From Limosilactobacillus reuteri (GTDB lineage Bacteria > Bacillota > Bacilli > Lactobacillales > Lactobacillaceae), in NCBI RefSeq assembly GCF_034259105.1, contig NZ_CP139476.1, positions 34,429 to 98,428 on the forward strand: a DNA stretch of 64,000 bases, read 5' to 3'. The first letter of the stretch is position 1. The number at the start of each line of letters is the position of its first letter. The notes below the pieces were generated by a model. It searched no databases. It was given only the letters and a program-made list of their open reading frames with translations, and had not been told where the DNA came from. Below, in pieces: positions 45,001 through 51,686 of this stretch. A program made the translations under genes and the position numbers.

Positions 45001-46849
45001 TAAAAAGACCTATGGTCCTTGGTCAGCAGATCAAAGCTTTGCGGCCGTGACTAGCCCAGCTATTAAGGGTTATACAGCTGATAAGGCGCAAATTGACAAG
45101 CAAACAGTTAACGGGGACTCAAAGGACTTAGCATTCACGGTTACCTATACCAAGAACGCTCCAACGATTACGACAGATAAGAAGACAGTTCATGAGACCA
45201 TTCATTATCAAGGCGCTGGTAATCAAACTCCTGCTGATCACACTGCTTCTGTCGACTTCACACGTCAAGTCTCAACTGACGCAGTAACTGGGGAAAAGAC
45301 GTATGGTAATTGGTCAGCAGCTCAAAGCTTTGACGCAGTCAAAAGTCCTGAATTAAAGGGTTATACCGCTGACAAGGCGCAAATTGACAAGCAAACAGTT
45401 AACGGGGACTCAAAGGACTTAGCATTCACGGTTACCTATACCAAGAACGCTCCAACGATTACGACAGATAAGAAGACAGTTCATGAGACCATTCATTATC
45501 AAGGCGCTGGTAATCAAACTCCTGCTGATCACACTGCTTCTGTCGACTTCACACGTCAAGTCTCAACTGACGCAGTAACTGGGGAAAAGACGTATGGTAA
45601 TTGGTCAGCAGATCAAAGCTTTGACGCAGTCAAAAGTCCTGAATTAAAGGGTTATACCGCTGACAAGGCGCAAATTGACAAGCAAACAGTTAACGGGGAC
45701 TCAAAGGACTTAGCATTCACGGTTACCTATACCAAGAACGCTCCAACGATTACGACAGATAAGAAGACAGTTCATGAGACCATTCATTATCAAGGCGCTG
45801 GTAATCAAACTCCTGCTGATCACACTGCTTCTGTCGACTTCACACGTCAAGTCTCAACTGACGCAGTAACTGGGGAAAAGACGTATGGTCCTTGGTCAGC
45901 AGATCAAAGCTTTGACGCAGTCAAAAGTCCTGAATTAAAGGGTTATACCGCTGACAAGGCGCAAATTGACAAGCAAACAGTTAACGGGGACTCAAAGGAC
46001 TTAGCATTCACGGTTACCTATACCAAGAACGCTCCAACGATTACGACAGATAAGAAGACAGTTCATGAGACCATTCATTATCAAGGCGCTGGTAATCAAA
46101 CTCCTGCTGATCACACTGCTTCTGTCGACTTCACACGTTCAGTCTCAACTGACGCAGTAACTGGGGAAAAGACGTATGGTAATTGGTCAGCAGCTCAAAG
46201 CTTTGCGGCCGTGACTAGCCCAGCTATTAAGGGTTATACAGCTGATAAGGCGCAAATTGACAAGCAAACAGTTAATGGGGACTCAAAGGACTTAGAATTC
46301 AAGGTTACCTATACCAAGAATGCTCCAGTTGCTGGCGGTAACGTCACAGCTAAGTATGTTGATGAAAACGGCAATTCAATCGCTGACGACGTTATTGCTT
46401 CTGGTAATGTAGGCGATCCATATTCAACGACCCAAAAGGATGTGCCAGGCTACACCTTCAAAGAAGTCCAAGGGAACCCTACGGGGAGCTTTACGGATCA
46501 GGATCAGACTGTTACCTATGTTTACACGAAGAACCCCGCAACAGATAACAATGGCGGCACTGGGCTCAATCAACCGGGGAAGCCAGGTAATGGTACGGAC
46601 ACAGGAAATTCCAGTTCTAACCAACCAGGGAATCCTTCCCAGCCAAGTAACGCTACTAACAATGGAGTAATCAATACGTCGACTAATACAGGATCTAAAG
46701 TTAACAACAGTGCTGTTAATTCACCAGAATTACCTCAAACTGGTGAAAACAATAGTCAAAGTCAAACAATGTCATCTATTGGTATTTTGTTGGCAATGTT
46801 TGGAAGTTTACTCGGTTTTCTTGGTATCAAGAAACGTCGTAATGATTAA
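33068..46849 (+). CDS. Giant MucBP/Mub-repeat cell-wall adhesin
   Basis: 4,593 residues. KxYKxGKxW-type signal peptide (YKMYKDGKKF then a hydrophobic stretch to AVHA, residues 1-~41). Residues ~42-130: four Ser/Ala-rich ~18-mers (SSASDTKSAAQQ). Residues ~131-490: unique N-terminal domain. From residue ~720: six 355-residue tandem units (1065 bp each, starts at 35,225, 36,290, 37,355, 38,420, 39,485, 40,550) and two 503-residue units (41,615 and 43,124), each with a MucBP-like (NVTYIDD-T-T-GKTL) and Mub-B2-like module joined by Pro-rich P-x-P linkers. Then five ~99-residue KKTV(H)ETIHY repeats, a MucBP, and the LPQTG anchor at 4555-4559 with a hydrophobic tail and KKRRND. Binds mucus or host surfaces, covalently wall-anchored by sortase. 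Confidence 0.9.
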   Translation: MGEKKLHYKMYKDGKKFVFAAIATLSFFAFGGVSTVAVHADTTSGNLTAATVNSTSDRKSAVSSAATAVSSASDTKSAAQQSAATAVSSASDTKSAAQQSAVTAVSSASDTKSAAQQSAATVASSASDTKSVFQLLMADYATTAYNSTPIDDATSQKNSDGKTQYSSLDNAQNLSFESNSQDSSAPTATGVNLTATYTQANLPQQFKGDGMTGDTLWLYSGADLLHRNVSITKNWANAGSINGRKVDFHETFHDFVAQNNPGTDGIRSITGVDQKNPYLILISSNAVDNIDVYNANFQETFWFTYSDDGSIVDITKFDQAHAAQNNNQIFYFLSASLSSDNSVNSNRREYVQTNDAKTVVISKNPINDPSTGFTAPASTIGLTRVSGSNVPDGLVYTNTDPSGYQSHAGEDSNPDYYALQGGVTFVNFTSNKPTLYLGAVPINASSAPWWWHGNRPWWWHGNHNKNSDFLNFVTYSIVINKKVNETINYVDQTGKTVAPSYTANPITFITVKAWNGTTTYYKFGSQKNPTLDNAGKPDSSWIQADNAKFGAIDNPTVKGYKVIRTNAPGSDLNSVAIQTVNKTSDDLNFTVVYAPAYSTSEVKTVTETVHYIGQDGQPVAKDASGIPTRFVTITNPIDGSTATYYSTTESGQPTLDNNGVPVGNWTRGNSTDFAAIINPSVIGQHVVSTTDPSNDLTQTTVKSIDSNSGNLDFTVTYTPNHEAANVTYIDDTTGKTLSTKDLTGDYGSTDPYRTGDTIADYEEQGYQLVSDNYPTHGVVYNQDGTVQKFEVHLTHGTTPVGPKNPQTPGKPINPENPGGPKWPEGTDKSSLTQTVTRTINYLDKQTGKVVAKQVTEQVTYNRTVIVDKVTGQIIGYSTTGGDTVDQTDGDKAWTAVDNKSDWDSVTSPDLSSKGYLAADLAAVAQQTVTPGDKDVTVNVHYDHAVVPVNPTHPQTPGKPINPKNPNGPKWPEGTDKKSLTTAVHQTIHYQYVNGSQAAPDKTDSTTFDHQVEVDKVTGKIVKDGGWTAENGKTSFDSKKSPVIPGYTASKPASDSVDGLTHDSKDNVQTIIYTANHEAANVTYIDDTTGKTLSTKDLTGDYGSTDPYRTGDTIADYEKQGYQLVSDNYPTHGVVYNQNGTVQKFEVHLTHGTTPVGPKNPQTPGKPINPENPGGPKWPEGTDKGSLTQTVIRTVNYLDKQTGKVVAKPVTEQVTYNRTAIVDKVTGQIIGYSTTGGDTVDQTDGDKAWTAVDHKSDWDSVTSPDLSSKGYLAPDLATVAQQTVTPGDKDVTVKVYYDHDVVPVNPTKPQTPGKPINPKNPNGPKWPEGTDKNSLTTAVHQTIHYQYVNGSQAAPDKTDSTTFDHQVEVDKVTGKIVKDDGWTAENGKTSFDSKKSPVIPGYTASKPASDSVDGLTHDSKNNVQTIIYTANHEAANVTYIDDTTGKTLSTKDLTGDYGSTDPYRTGDTIADYEEQGYQLVSDNYPTHGVVYNQDGTVQKFEVHLTHGTTPVGPKNPQTPGKPINPENPGGPKWPEGTDKSSLTQTVTRTINYLDKQTGKVVAKPVTEQVTYNRTAIVDKVTGQIIGYSTTGGDTVDQTDGDKAWTAVDHKSDWDSVTSPDLSSKGYLAPDLATVAQQTVTPGDKDVTVKVYYDHAVVPVNPTHPQTPGKPINPKNPNGPKWPEGTDKKSLTTAVHQTIHYQYVNGSQAAPDKTDSTTFDHQVEVDKVTGKIVKDDGWTAENGKTSFDSKKSPVIPGYTASKPASDSVDGLTHDSKDNVQTIIYTANQEAANVTYIDDTTGKTLSTKDLTGDYGSTDPYRTGDTIADYEEQGYQLVSDNYPTHGVVYNQDGTVQKFEVHLTHGTTPVGPKNPQTPGKPINPENPGGPKWPEGTDKSSLTQTVTRTINYLDKQTGKVVAKQVTEQVTYNRTVIVDKVTGQIIGYSTTGGDTVDQTDGDKAWTAVDNKSDWDSVTSPDLSSKGYLAADLAAVAQQTVTPGDKDVTVNVHYDHAVVPVNPTHPQTPGKPINPKNPNGPKWPEGTDKKSLTTAVHQTIHYQYVNGSQAAPDKTDSTTFDHQVEVDKVTGKIVKDGGWTAENGKTSFDSKKSPVIPGYTASKPASDSVDGLTHDSKDNVQTIIYTANHEAANVTYIDDTTGKTLSTKDLTGDYGSTDPYRTGDTIADYEEQGYQLVSDNYPTHGVVYNQDGTVQKFEVHLTHGTTPVGPKNPQTPGKPINPENPGGPKWPEGTDKSSLTQTVTRTINYLDKQTGKVVAKPVTEQVTYNRTAIVDKVTGQIIGYSTTGGDTVDQTDGDKAWTAVDHKSDWDSVTSPDLSSKGYLAPDLATVAQQTVTPGDKDVTVKVYYDHAVVPVNPTHPQTPGKPINPKNPNGPKWPEGTDKKSLTTAVHQTIHYQYVNGSQAAPDKTDSTTFDHQVEVDKVTGKIVKDDGWTAENGKTSFDSKKSPVIPGYTASKPASDSVDGLTHDSKDNVQTIIYTANQEAANVTYIDDTTGKTLSTKDLTGDYGSTDPYRTGDTIADYEEQGYQLVSDNYPTHGVVYNQDGTVQKFEVHLTHGTTPVGPKNPQTPGKPINPENPGGPKWPEGTDKSSLTQTVTRTINYLDKQTGKVVAKQVTEQVTYNRTVIVDKVTGQIIGYSTTGGDTVDQTDGDKAWTAVDNKSDWDSVTSPDLSSKGYLAADLAAVAQQTVTPGDKDVTVNVHYDHAVVPVNPTHPQTPGKPINPKNPNGPKWPEGTDKKSLTTAVHQTIHYQYVNGSQAAPDKTDSTTFDHQVEVDKVTGKIVKDGGWTAENGKTSFDSKKSPVIPGYTASKPASDSVDGLTHDSKDNVQTIIYTANHEAANVTYIDDTTGKTLSTKDLTGDYGSTDPYRTGDTIADYEKQGYQLVSDNYPTHGVVYNQNGTVQKFEVHLTHGTTPVGPKNPQTPGKPINPENPGGPKWPEGTDKGSLTQTVIRTVNYLDKQTGKVVAKPVTEQVTYNRTAIVDKVTGQIIGYSTTGGDTVDQTDGDKAWTAVDHKSDWDSVTSPDLSSKGYLAPDLATVAQQTVTPGDKDVTVKVYYDHDVVPVNPTKPQTPGTPINPDDPDGPKWPEGTDKSSVTQTVIRTVNYLDKQTGKVVAKQVTEQVTYNRTVIVDKVTGQIIGYSTTGGDTVDQTDGDKAWTAVDNKSDWDSVTSPDLSSKGYLAADLAAVAQQTVTPGDKDVTVNVHYDHDVVPVNPTNPQTPGTPINPDDPDSPKWPAGTDKNSLTTDVHQTIHYQYGDGSQAAPDKTDSTTFDHQVEIDKVTGKIVKDDGWTAENGKTSFDSKKSPVIPGYTASKPASDSVDGLTHDSKNNVQTIIYTANHEAANVTYIDDTTGKTLSTKDLTGDYGSTDPYRTGDTIADYEKQGYQLVSDNYPTHGVVYNQDGTVQKFEVHLTHGTTPVGPKNPQTPGKPINPNNPNGPKWPEGTDKSSLTQTVTRTVNYLDKQTDKAVATPVTEQVTYNRTAIVDKVTGQIIGYSTTGGDTVDQTDGDKAWTAVDHKSDWDSVTSPDLSSKGYLAPDLATVAQQTVTPGDKDVTVNVHYDHNVVPVNPTNPQTPGTPINPDDPDGPKWPEGTDKSSVTQTVIRTVNYLDKQTGKVVAKQVTEQVTYNRTVIVDKVTGQIIGYSTTGGDTVDQTDGDKAWTAVDNKSDWDSVTSPDLSSKGYLAADLAAVAQQTVTPGDKDVTVNVHYDHDVVPVNPTNPQTPGTPINPDDPDSPKWPAGTDKNSLTTDVHQTIHYQYGDGSQAAPDKTDSTTFDHQVEIDKVTGEIVKDDGWTAENGKTSFDSKNSPVIPGYTASKPASDSVDGLTQDSKDNVQTIIYTANQEAANVTYIDDKTGKTLSVKDLTGDYGSTDPYRTGDTIADYEKQGYQLVSDNYPTKGVVYNQDGTVQSFEVHLTHGTTQTSESQTVNETIHYVYKNGDKAADDYQATPLNFTRTVTTDKVTGKKTYGPWSADQSFAAVTSPAIKGYTADKAQIDKQTVNGDSKDLAFTVTYTKNAPTITTDKKTVHETIHYQGAGNQTPADHTASVDFTRQVSTDAVTGEKTYGNWSAAQSFDAVKSPELKGYTADKAQIDKQTVNGDSKDLAFTVTYTKNAPTITTDKKTVHETIHYQGAGNQTPADHTASVDFTRQVSTDAVTGEKTYGNWSADQSFDAVKSPELKGYTADKAQIDKQTVNGDSKDLAFTVTYTKNAPTITTDKKTVHETIHYQGAGNQTPADHTASVDFTRQVSTDAVTGEKTYGPWSADQSFDAVKSPELKGYTADKAQIDKQTVNGDSKDLAFTVTYTKNAPTITTDKKTVHETIHYQGAGNQTPADHTASVDFTRSVSTDAVTGEKTYGNWSAAQSFAAVTSPAIKGYTADKAQIDKQTVNGDSKDLEFKVTYTKNAPVAGGNVTAKYVDENGNSIADDVIASGNVGDPYSTTQKDVPGYTFKEVQGNPTGSFTDQDQTVTYVYTKNPATDNNGGTGLNQPGKPGNGTDTGNSSSNQPGNPSQPSNATNNGVINTSTNTGSKVNNSAVNSPELPQTGENNSQSQTMSSIGILLAMFGSLLGFLGIKKRRND
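35225..44632 (+). repeat. Tandem 1065-bp and 1509-bp adhesin repeats
   Basis: Six 1065-bp units followed by two 1509-bp units, almost identical at DNA level. Variant markers (KQV/KPV, AADLAAV/APDLATV, VNVHYD/VKVYYD, KDGG/KDDG) give an A-B-C-A-C-A order, then units seven and eight, showing duplication of unit pairs. Recombination here can change adhesin length. Confidence 0.9.
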
Positions 46850-47096
46850 CCATTAAATAAATATATCTGTAGTGAATATAGATTATTTAAAGAGGGCCCT
46901 GAAGAATATTATTATTCTGGCTCTGTGTCAAATGGTGTTGATTAATAGTTTTTATCTTTTGAAAGGTCCACTCTTCGGAGTGGGCTTTTTGTTATTGAAC
47001 CGAAAAACTCCGTTTGAGAAGTCAGATGGCCGCAATTATGCTCTGTAGCCCTGTTTTTGGGCACACTCCTCCCCGGGGTGTCGTACACTGACTTTT
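46850..47096. other. Adhesin 3' region with terminator and ISL3-like end
   Basis: About 245 bp. A terminator at 46,966-46,990 (GTCCACTC-TTCG-GAGTGGGC then TTTTT) ends the adhesin message. From 46,919 the sequence GGCTCTGTGTCAAATGGTGTTGA looks like an ISL3-type end. Confidence 0.55.
46966..46990 (+). terminator. Adhesin gene terminator
   Basis: 8-bp stem with a TTCG loop followed by five T, ~115 bp after the adhesin stop. Confidence 0.8.
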
Positions 47097-47369
47097 CTAG
47101 GCAATCAGTTGGTAGATCCGTTCAAACATGCGCTCTTGATTGGCAAATCCATAACAGCTGCGCTTTAGCGCTTTGATCTTACGGTTAATGCCTTCTAGTG
47201 GGCCATTTGAAAGCTTGGTTTGAGAAGCATTCAAAACGCCTCTGAGGTTTTTCCTCAGTGTGGCAATGGCGATGTCCATTGGCTCACCGCACGACCTGTA
47301 GGTCTTGATGAGGTTACTCAGGTGCTCTGGGTCTAGAATTTTTGGTGTTGGAAAGTATTTCCATTCCAA
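47097..47369 (-). pseudogene. ISL3-family transposase, C-terminal fragment
   Basis: A 90-residue frame. SNGPLEGINRKIKALKRSCY and GFANQERMFERIYQL are the hallmark end of ISL3 transposases (the E in N-G-x-x-E-G-x-N-x-K is the catalytic Glu). Upstream two thirds missing: the frame enters repeat R2 after MEWKYFPTPKILDP. Inactive remnant. Confidence 0.8.
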
Positions 47370-47446
47370 AAGTACTAGGCCCTAATTTAAAAAGCCATTG
47401 ATAATGGATCAAAAACGGCCAATAGGGTATACCCTATTGGTCTTTT
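47337..47446. repeat. Repeat R2 (inverted copy of R1/R3)
   Basis: Inverse of 32,545-32,648. It carries the perfect palindromic terminator CCAATAGGGTATACCCTATTGG followed by TCTTTTTT, after which the group II intron starts. Confidence 0.85.
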
Positions 47447-47449
47447 TTA

Positions 47450-49356
47450 GTGCGCCCGGCATGGGTATTAGCTAGGTGGTGAAAGTCCGCTATGGGCCGT
47501 AGTAGTCGGAACCATGAGCTGAGGACAAGGGTGTCCACCGTGAGGTGGAATCTGAAGGAAGTCTAAGGCAAAGTACTGCATCGATGAACAAGAAGTAGCT
47601 ATAAGGCTGAAATTAACTGGATAAGGCTGCTAGACAAGTTGAAGTCCAATACTACTCGAAGTTGGTCTCAGTAAAGCTAACGATGACATGGTACGAAAGC
47701 TAATATTCTTACCCGGGGAGATCTGGCCTACACGTTTCCGACAAGAGGAATAAGTTTAATTTCCACAGAAACAAGCGGTGCAGTGATGCAGTGTTGAGTA
47801 AGCCAGAAGTCAGCCGAGGTCATAGTAGTTTGAATAATCAGATGAAGGACTGAACGACAATAACTTGTAACTTATATCGGAGGTGTAATCAGGTGCGACA
47901 ATCGCAGAAAACAGAACAACAAGCTGACCGCTTGTCGAGGATAGGTTTGGAAAACCGAAAGTACACAAGGGCGCGTAGTACCGGTTATGGTGAAGGTAAA
48001 GGTATGAGTGTCACTATCCAAGACCTGGTCTTGGATCGCAATAATCTTAATCAGGCTTATTTGCGAGTTAAGAGAAATAAAGGAGCAGCAGGCGTTGACG
48101 ATATGACAGTCAATGACCTTCTGCCATATCTCAGAGAAAATAAGACGGAACTGATCGCTAGTTTGCGTGAGGGCAAGTATAAACCAGCTCCAGTCAAACG
48201 GGTAGAAATTCCGAAGCCTAATGGTGGAGTAAGAAGACTTGGAATACCAACGGTGGTGGACCGAATGGTTCAACAAGCTGTAGCCCAAATTCTTACGCCT
48301 ATCTTTGAGCGTATTTTCTCTGATAATAGCTTTGGCTTCCGTCCCCACCGTGGGGCCCATGACGCTATTTCAAAAGTAGTAGATCTTTATAATCAAGGTT
48401 ATCGAAGAGTTGTCGACTTAGACCTAAAAGCCTATTTTGATAACGTTAATCATGACTTGATGATTAAGTATCTCCAACAATATATTGATGACCCATGGAC
48501 ACTAAGACTCATTCGTAAGTTTCTAACTAGCGGAGTCTTAGACCATGGGCTTTTCGCTAAGAGTGAAAAAGGAAACCCCACAAGGAGGGCCATTGTCACC
48601 ACTACTGGCGAACATCTATCTAAATGAGTTGGACGAAGAGTTGACTAGACGTGGTCACCACTTTGTGCGCTATGCGGATGATTGTAACATCTATGTTAAA
48701 AGTCAACGAGCCGGAGAACGAGTAATGCGAAGCATTACCCAGTTTCTAGAAAAGCGCTTGAAAGTTAAAGTGAACCCAGATAAAACCAAAGTCGGTAGCC
48801 CGCTACGGTTGAAGTTTCTTGGCTTTTCGTTGGGTGTAGACCACAATGGGGCCTACGCCCGTCCAGCTAAACAATCGCAACAACGAGTAAAGAAAGCACT
48901 GAAGTTATTAACTAAACGTAATCGTGGAATATCTCTGACAAGAATGTTTGAAGAAATTCATCGAAAAATGCGTGGGTGGCTTCAGTACTACTCAATTGGG
49001 AAACTAACTAACTTTATTCAACGCCTTGACAAGTGGTTGAGGGTCCGAATAAGGCAGTATATTTGGAAGCAATGGAAAAAGTTTAAAACTAAGGTAACTA
49101 ACTTACAGAAGTTGGGGCTGTCCCAGCGTGATGCATATGTCTTCGCTAGTACCCGAAAGGGCTACTGGCGAACTGCACATAGTAAGACCTTGAGCTATTC
49201 TCTAACTAATAGAAAACTGGAACAACTCGGACTTATGAATATGTCCAAGACGCTCCAGTCAATTCAATGTGATTAAGTTGTCGAACCGCCGTATACGGAA
49301 CCGTACGTACGGTGGTGTGAGAGGTCGATAATTGAACTAATCAATTATCTCCTACT
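47450..49356 (+). mobile_element. Group IIC intron
   Basis: 5' end GTGCGCCCGGCATGGG right behind the terminator stem-loop of repeat R2, the insertion rule of class C introns. Intron landmarks matching the Oceanobacillus iheyensis class: CAAGGGTGTCCACCGTGAGG, ATTCTTACCCGGGGAG, domain V GAACCGCCGTATACGGAACC with CGGTGGTGTGAGAGG (49,283-49,325) and domain VI GATAATTGA...TCAATTATC (49,327-49,349). The 3' end is approximate. Confidence 0.85.
47893..49276 (+). pseudogene. ltrA: Group IIC intron reverse transcriptase/maturase, frameshifted
   Basis: Starts at GTG 47,893 with GGAGGTG seven bases before. RT motifs in frame 1: KNKGAAGVDDMTV, GVRRLGIPTVVDRMVQQAV, SFGFRPHRGAHDAI, RRVVDLDLKAYFDNVNHD. One extra A near 48,572-48,577 (GGAAACCCC instead of GGAACCCC) shifts frame in the TPQGGPLSPLLANIYLNELD motif; the second frame holds the catalytic YADD (HHFVRYADDCNIYV) and maturase domain X. 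No endonuclease domain, as usual in class C. Splicing and mobility probably lost unless a full-length protein comes from elsewhere. Confidence 0.85.
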
Positions 49357-49421
49357 CGATTTTCTGTGCTATACTAGGAATTACAAGTGTTCATTAGAAC
49401 TGTCCAAAAGGAGAACTGGAA

Positions 49422-50057
49422 ATGGCTAAAATCGGTTATGCGCGTGTGAGTTCCAAGGAGCAACATTTAGATCGACAGTTAGTGGCTTTAAAAGACGTTG
49501 ATAAATTATTTACGGATAAATTAAGTGGGGCTAACACTAATCGGCCAGAACTGCAAAAAATGCTGGCCTATATTCGTGAGGGTGATATTGTAATGGTCAC
49601 TGAATTAGATCGCTTAGGCAGAAACAACCATGATTTGACTAAGATCATGAACTCCATTCAAAATAAGGGTGCCACCCTAGATGTGTTGAATTTACCGTCC
49701 ATGACAGGGATTGCTGACCCAAATTTACGTCAACTGATGACCAACTTGATTATTGAACTCTATAAGTATCAGGCCGAAAGTGAACGTAAGCGAATCATTG
49801 AGCGCCAGCAGCAAGGGATTGCCTTAGCTAAGCAGCAGGGTAAATATCATGGGCGCAAACCCCAATACACCCAAGACGATCCCCGCTTGCAACATGCTTT
49901 TAAACTTTATCAGGCAGGCATGAGTGATGTCGATGTTGCCCGTAATACAGGAATTAAACGGACAACCTTTATAAGGTATCGAAAGAAATTTAATGTTAAG
50001 GTAGATTGTAAAATTAATCCGAACGCTGTTCGGACAAAAAAGATCAGCTTCCTTTAA
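49422..50057 (+). CDS. Serine recombinase (resolvase/invertase family)
   Basis: 211 residues. Catalytic Ser in KIGYARVSSKEQ (residue ~10), then ITELDRLGRNNHDL-like VMVTELDRLGRNNHDLTKIM and the E-R-K-R-I-I-E-R helix (SERKRIIERQQQGIALAK); C-terminal helix-turn-helix DVARNTGIKRTTFIRYRKKF. The final ~19 residues (after about 50,000) lie inside the left end of the adjacent IS30 element, so the native C-terminus has been replaced. Catalyses site-specific resolution or inversion; may have come with a transposon. Confidence 0.85.
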   Translation: MAKIGYARVSSKEQHLDRQLVALKDVDKLFTDKLSGANTNRPELQKMLAYIREGDIVMVTELDRLGRNNHDLTKIMNSIQNKGATLDVLNLPSMTGIADPNLRQLMTNLIIELYKYQAESERKRIIERQQQGIALAKQQGKYHGRKPQYTQDDPRLQHAFKLYQAGMSDVDVARNTGIKRTTFIRYRKKFNVKVDCKINPNAVRTKKISFL

Positions 50058-51044
50058 AATGGTGTTTACCACAAACCCATCTTTTAGGAGCTGATCTTTT
50101 GTCTAGTATAACCTATTCCGAACGAATTAAAATCGAAACCTTTTGTGAACTAGGGCTGTCCAATATCCAAATGGGCGTTCGGCTGAACCGATCACCGTCA
50201 ACAATTTCTTATGAATTATCTCGATGTCAACCTTATCAGGCTGAATTAGCACAAACAGATGCCGAATACAAGCGATCACGATGTGGTCGGAAAACTAAGC
50301 TGAGCGATGAGTTAAAGTAAAAAATTCTCAACCATTTACGTCTAAGCTGGTCACCAGGAATGATTGCTCACGAATTTAAACTAGCTACTAAATCTATTTA
50401 TAATTGGCTAAATCAGGGGAGAATTGGTTTCTCCTTGAATGATCTACCTGAACATGGCGTACGCCAACGGCGTAACGTTGACCAACGATCCAAATATAAT
50501 CAATCTTTGGGGCGATCAATTGAACAGCGTCCTATGATGATTAATCAACGTAATCGCATCGGCGATTTTGAACTAGATACAGTCGTTGGTCCTCGTGGGC
50601 ATAGTAAGGCAGTTTTATTAACTTTAATCGATCGAAAATCACGGTTCCTTTGGGCATACCGGTTAAAAGATCGGACGACAGCGACTGTTAATGAAGCACT
50701 AACTAAGTTCCTAACCACTTTTAATGGTCCGGTGCACAGCTTTACTGTGGACCGTGGCACTGAGTTTAGTGGGCTAGTATCACTTGAATCACAATATGGT
50801 ATTAAGACCTATTACTGCCATGCTTATACTCCAGCTGAACGTGGTAGTAATGAACGCTTTAATCGGAATTTACGTTATTTTTATCCTAAAGGGACTCGTT
50901 TTGAGCACATTAGTGCTCAAGATTTAACGACGACGTTACTCCAAATTAACCAGCGACCCCTTAAAATACTCGACTGGCAAACACCGTATCAGGTTATGCT
51001 GACAAATTTGTCCAAAAATTCGGATTAAATTTGCAATTTACCAC
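50000..51044 (+). mobile_element. IS30-family element (ISLpl1-like), nonsense-inactivated
   Basis: Ends match as inverted repeats: GGTAGATTGTAAAATTAATCCG at left (50,000-50,023) against the complement of CGGATTAAATTTGCAATTTACC at right (51,021-51,042). The left end overwrites the tail of the recombinase gene. Confidence 0.75.
50099..51028 (+). pseudogene. IS30-family transposase with internal stop
   Basis: Begins MSSITYSERIKIETFCELGL with an N-terminal HTH. An in-frame TAA at about 50,318-50,320 (KLSDELK*KILNHL) splits it; the rest (50,321-51,028) is in the same frame, so a single Gln-to-stop type change is enough. DDE core is otherwise intact: GDFELDTVVGPRGHSKAVLL (Asp), FTVDRGTEFSG (Asp), YTPAERGSNERFNRNLRYF (Glu). 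Inactive as encoded. Confidence 0.85.
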
Positions 51045-51079
51045 ATTGATAAATAAAATAAAAAATTAGGAGGCTAATT

Positions 51080-51442
51080 ATGCGACTTTGGCATGAGCAA
51101 CTCATTAGCAAACTTCCTCGCCAACAACTGTTAGGACAGCATCGGGAAATTGCTGCTTTAAGAGGCAATGGCTGGGGAAAAAAGCATGCAACTGTTAATT
51201 ATGTATTCAATTACTCACCATATAAACTTTATCAATTTCACTTGCTGGTCATGCACGAAATGCAGCGGCGCGGATATCGTCCTAATAAAAAATGGTTTGA
51301 TCCGCTTTACCGTGGTATCCATTGCGATCCATATATAATTTTGAAAAAGTGTCCGATAACTAACCCGATTTATCCAGAACATAATGATTCGTATTTGAAA
51401 GAATGTTTATCTAATTTAGCCAGTAAGGGGATTATTTTATAA
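51080..51442 (+). CDS. Pyrimidine-dimer DNA glycosylase family (TIGR02328-like)
   Basis: 120 residues; TTAGGAGGCTAATT before ATG 51,080. MRLWHEQLISKLPRQQLLGQ, HREIAALRGNGWGKKHATVN and YVFNYSPYKLYQFHLLVMHE match the family related to T4 endonuclease V (pyrimidine-dimer glycosylase). T4 endonuclease V uses its N-terminal residue and a Glu/Arg pair to remove UV lesions; here the N-terminus after Met is Arg, and Gly-Trp-Gly is conserved. Full length for the family. A terminator follows directly. May protect plasmid DNA against UV damage. Confidence 0.7.
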   Translation: MRLWHEQLISKLPRQQLLGQHREIAALRGNGWGKKHATVNYVFNYSPYKLYQFHLLVMHEMQRRGYRPNKKWFDPLYRGIHCDPYIILKKCPITNPIYPEHNDSYLKECLSNLASKGIIL

Positions 51443-51484
51443 ATCTAAGAGGGTATCTCATTCGAAATACCCTCTTAGATTTAG
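51443..51484 (+). terminator. Rho-independent terminator
   Basis: AAATCTAAGAGGGTAT pairs with ATACCCTCTTAGATTT right after the glycosylase stop; T-poor, so possibly a weak terminator. Confidence 0.65.
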
Positions 51485-51508
51485 CTAGTAATCCGCATTG
51501 AATTAAGA

Positions 51509-51537
51509 TACTGGCTAACTTATTCTTGAAATTTAGG
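51509..51537. mobile_element. Solo IS30 end
   Basis: CTGGCTAACTTATTCTTGAA with following ATTTAGG equals the right end of the IS30 element at 14,546-15,824 without the rest; a leftover end from an excised or deleted copy. Confidence 0.65.
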
Positions 51538-51686
51538 TTTTTTTAAAATATCGATATTGTTATTTTTAAAATTAAAAAAATCAATTAAAATTTGCAAAAT
51601 TTAAAAGTCGGAGTAAGATAGGACTTGTTAAAAAATGAACGATCTTAGCACTGATTAGGTAAAAATGCTGAAAGGAAGTAACGCCA

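Noticed and set aside
47872..48360. A minus-strand 162-codon frame over the intron
   Set aside because: Antisense to the reverse transcriptase gene; no ribosome site or known family.
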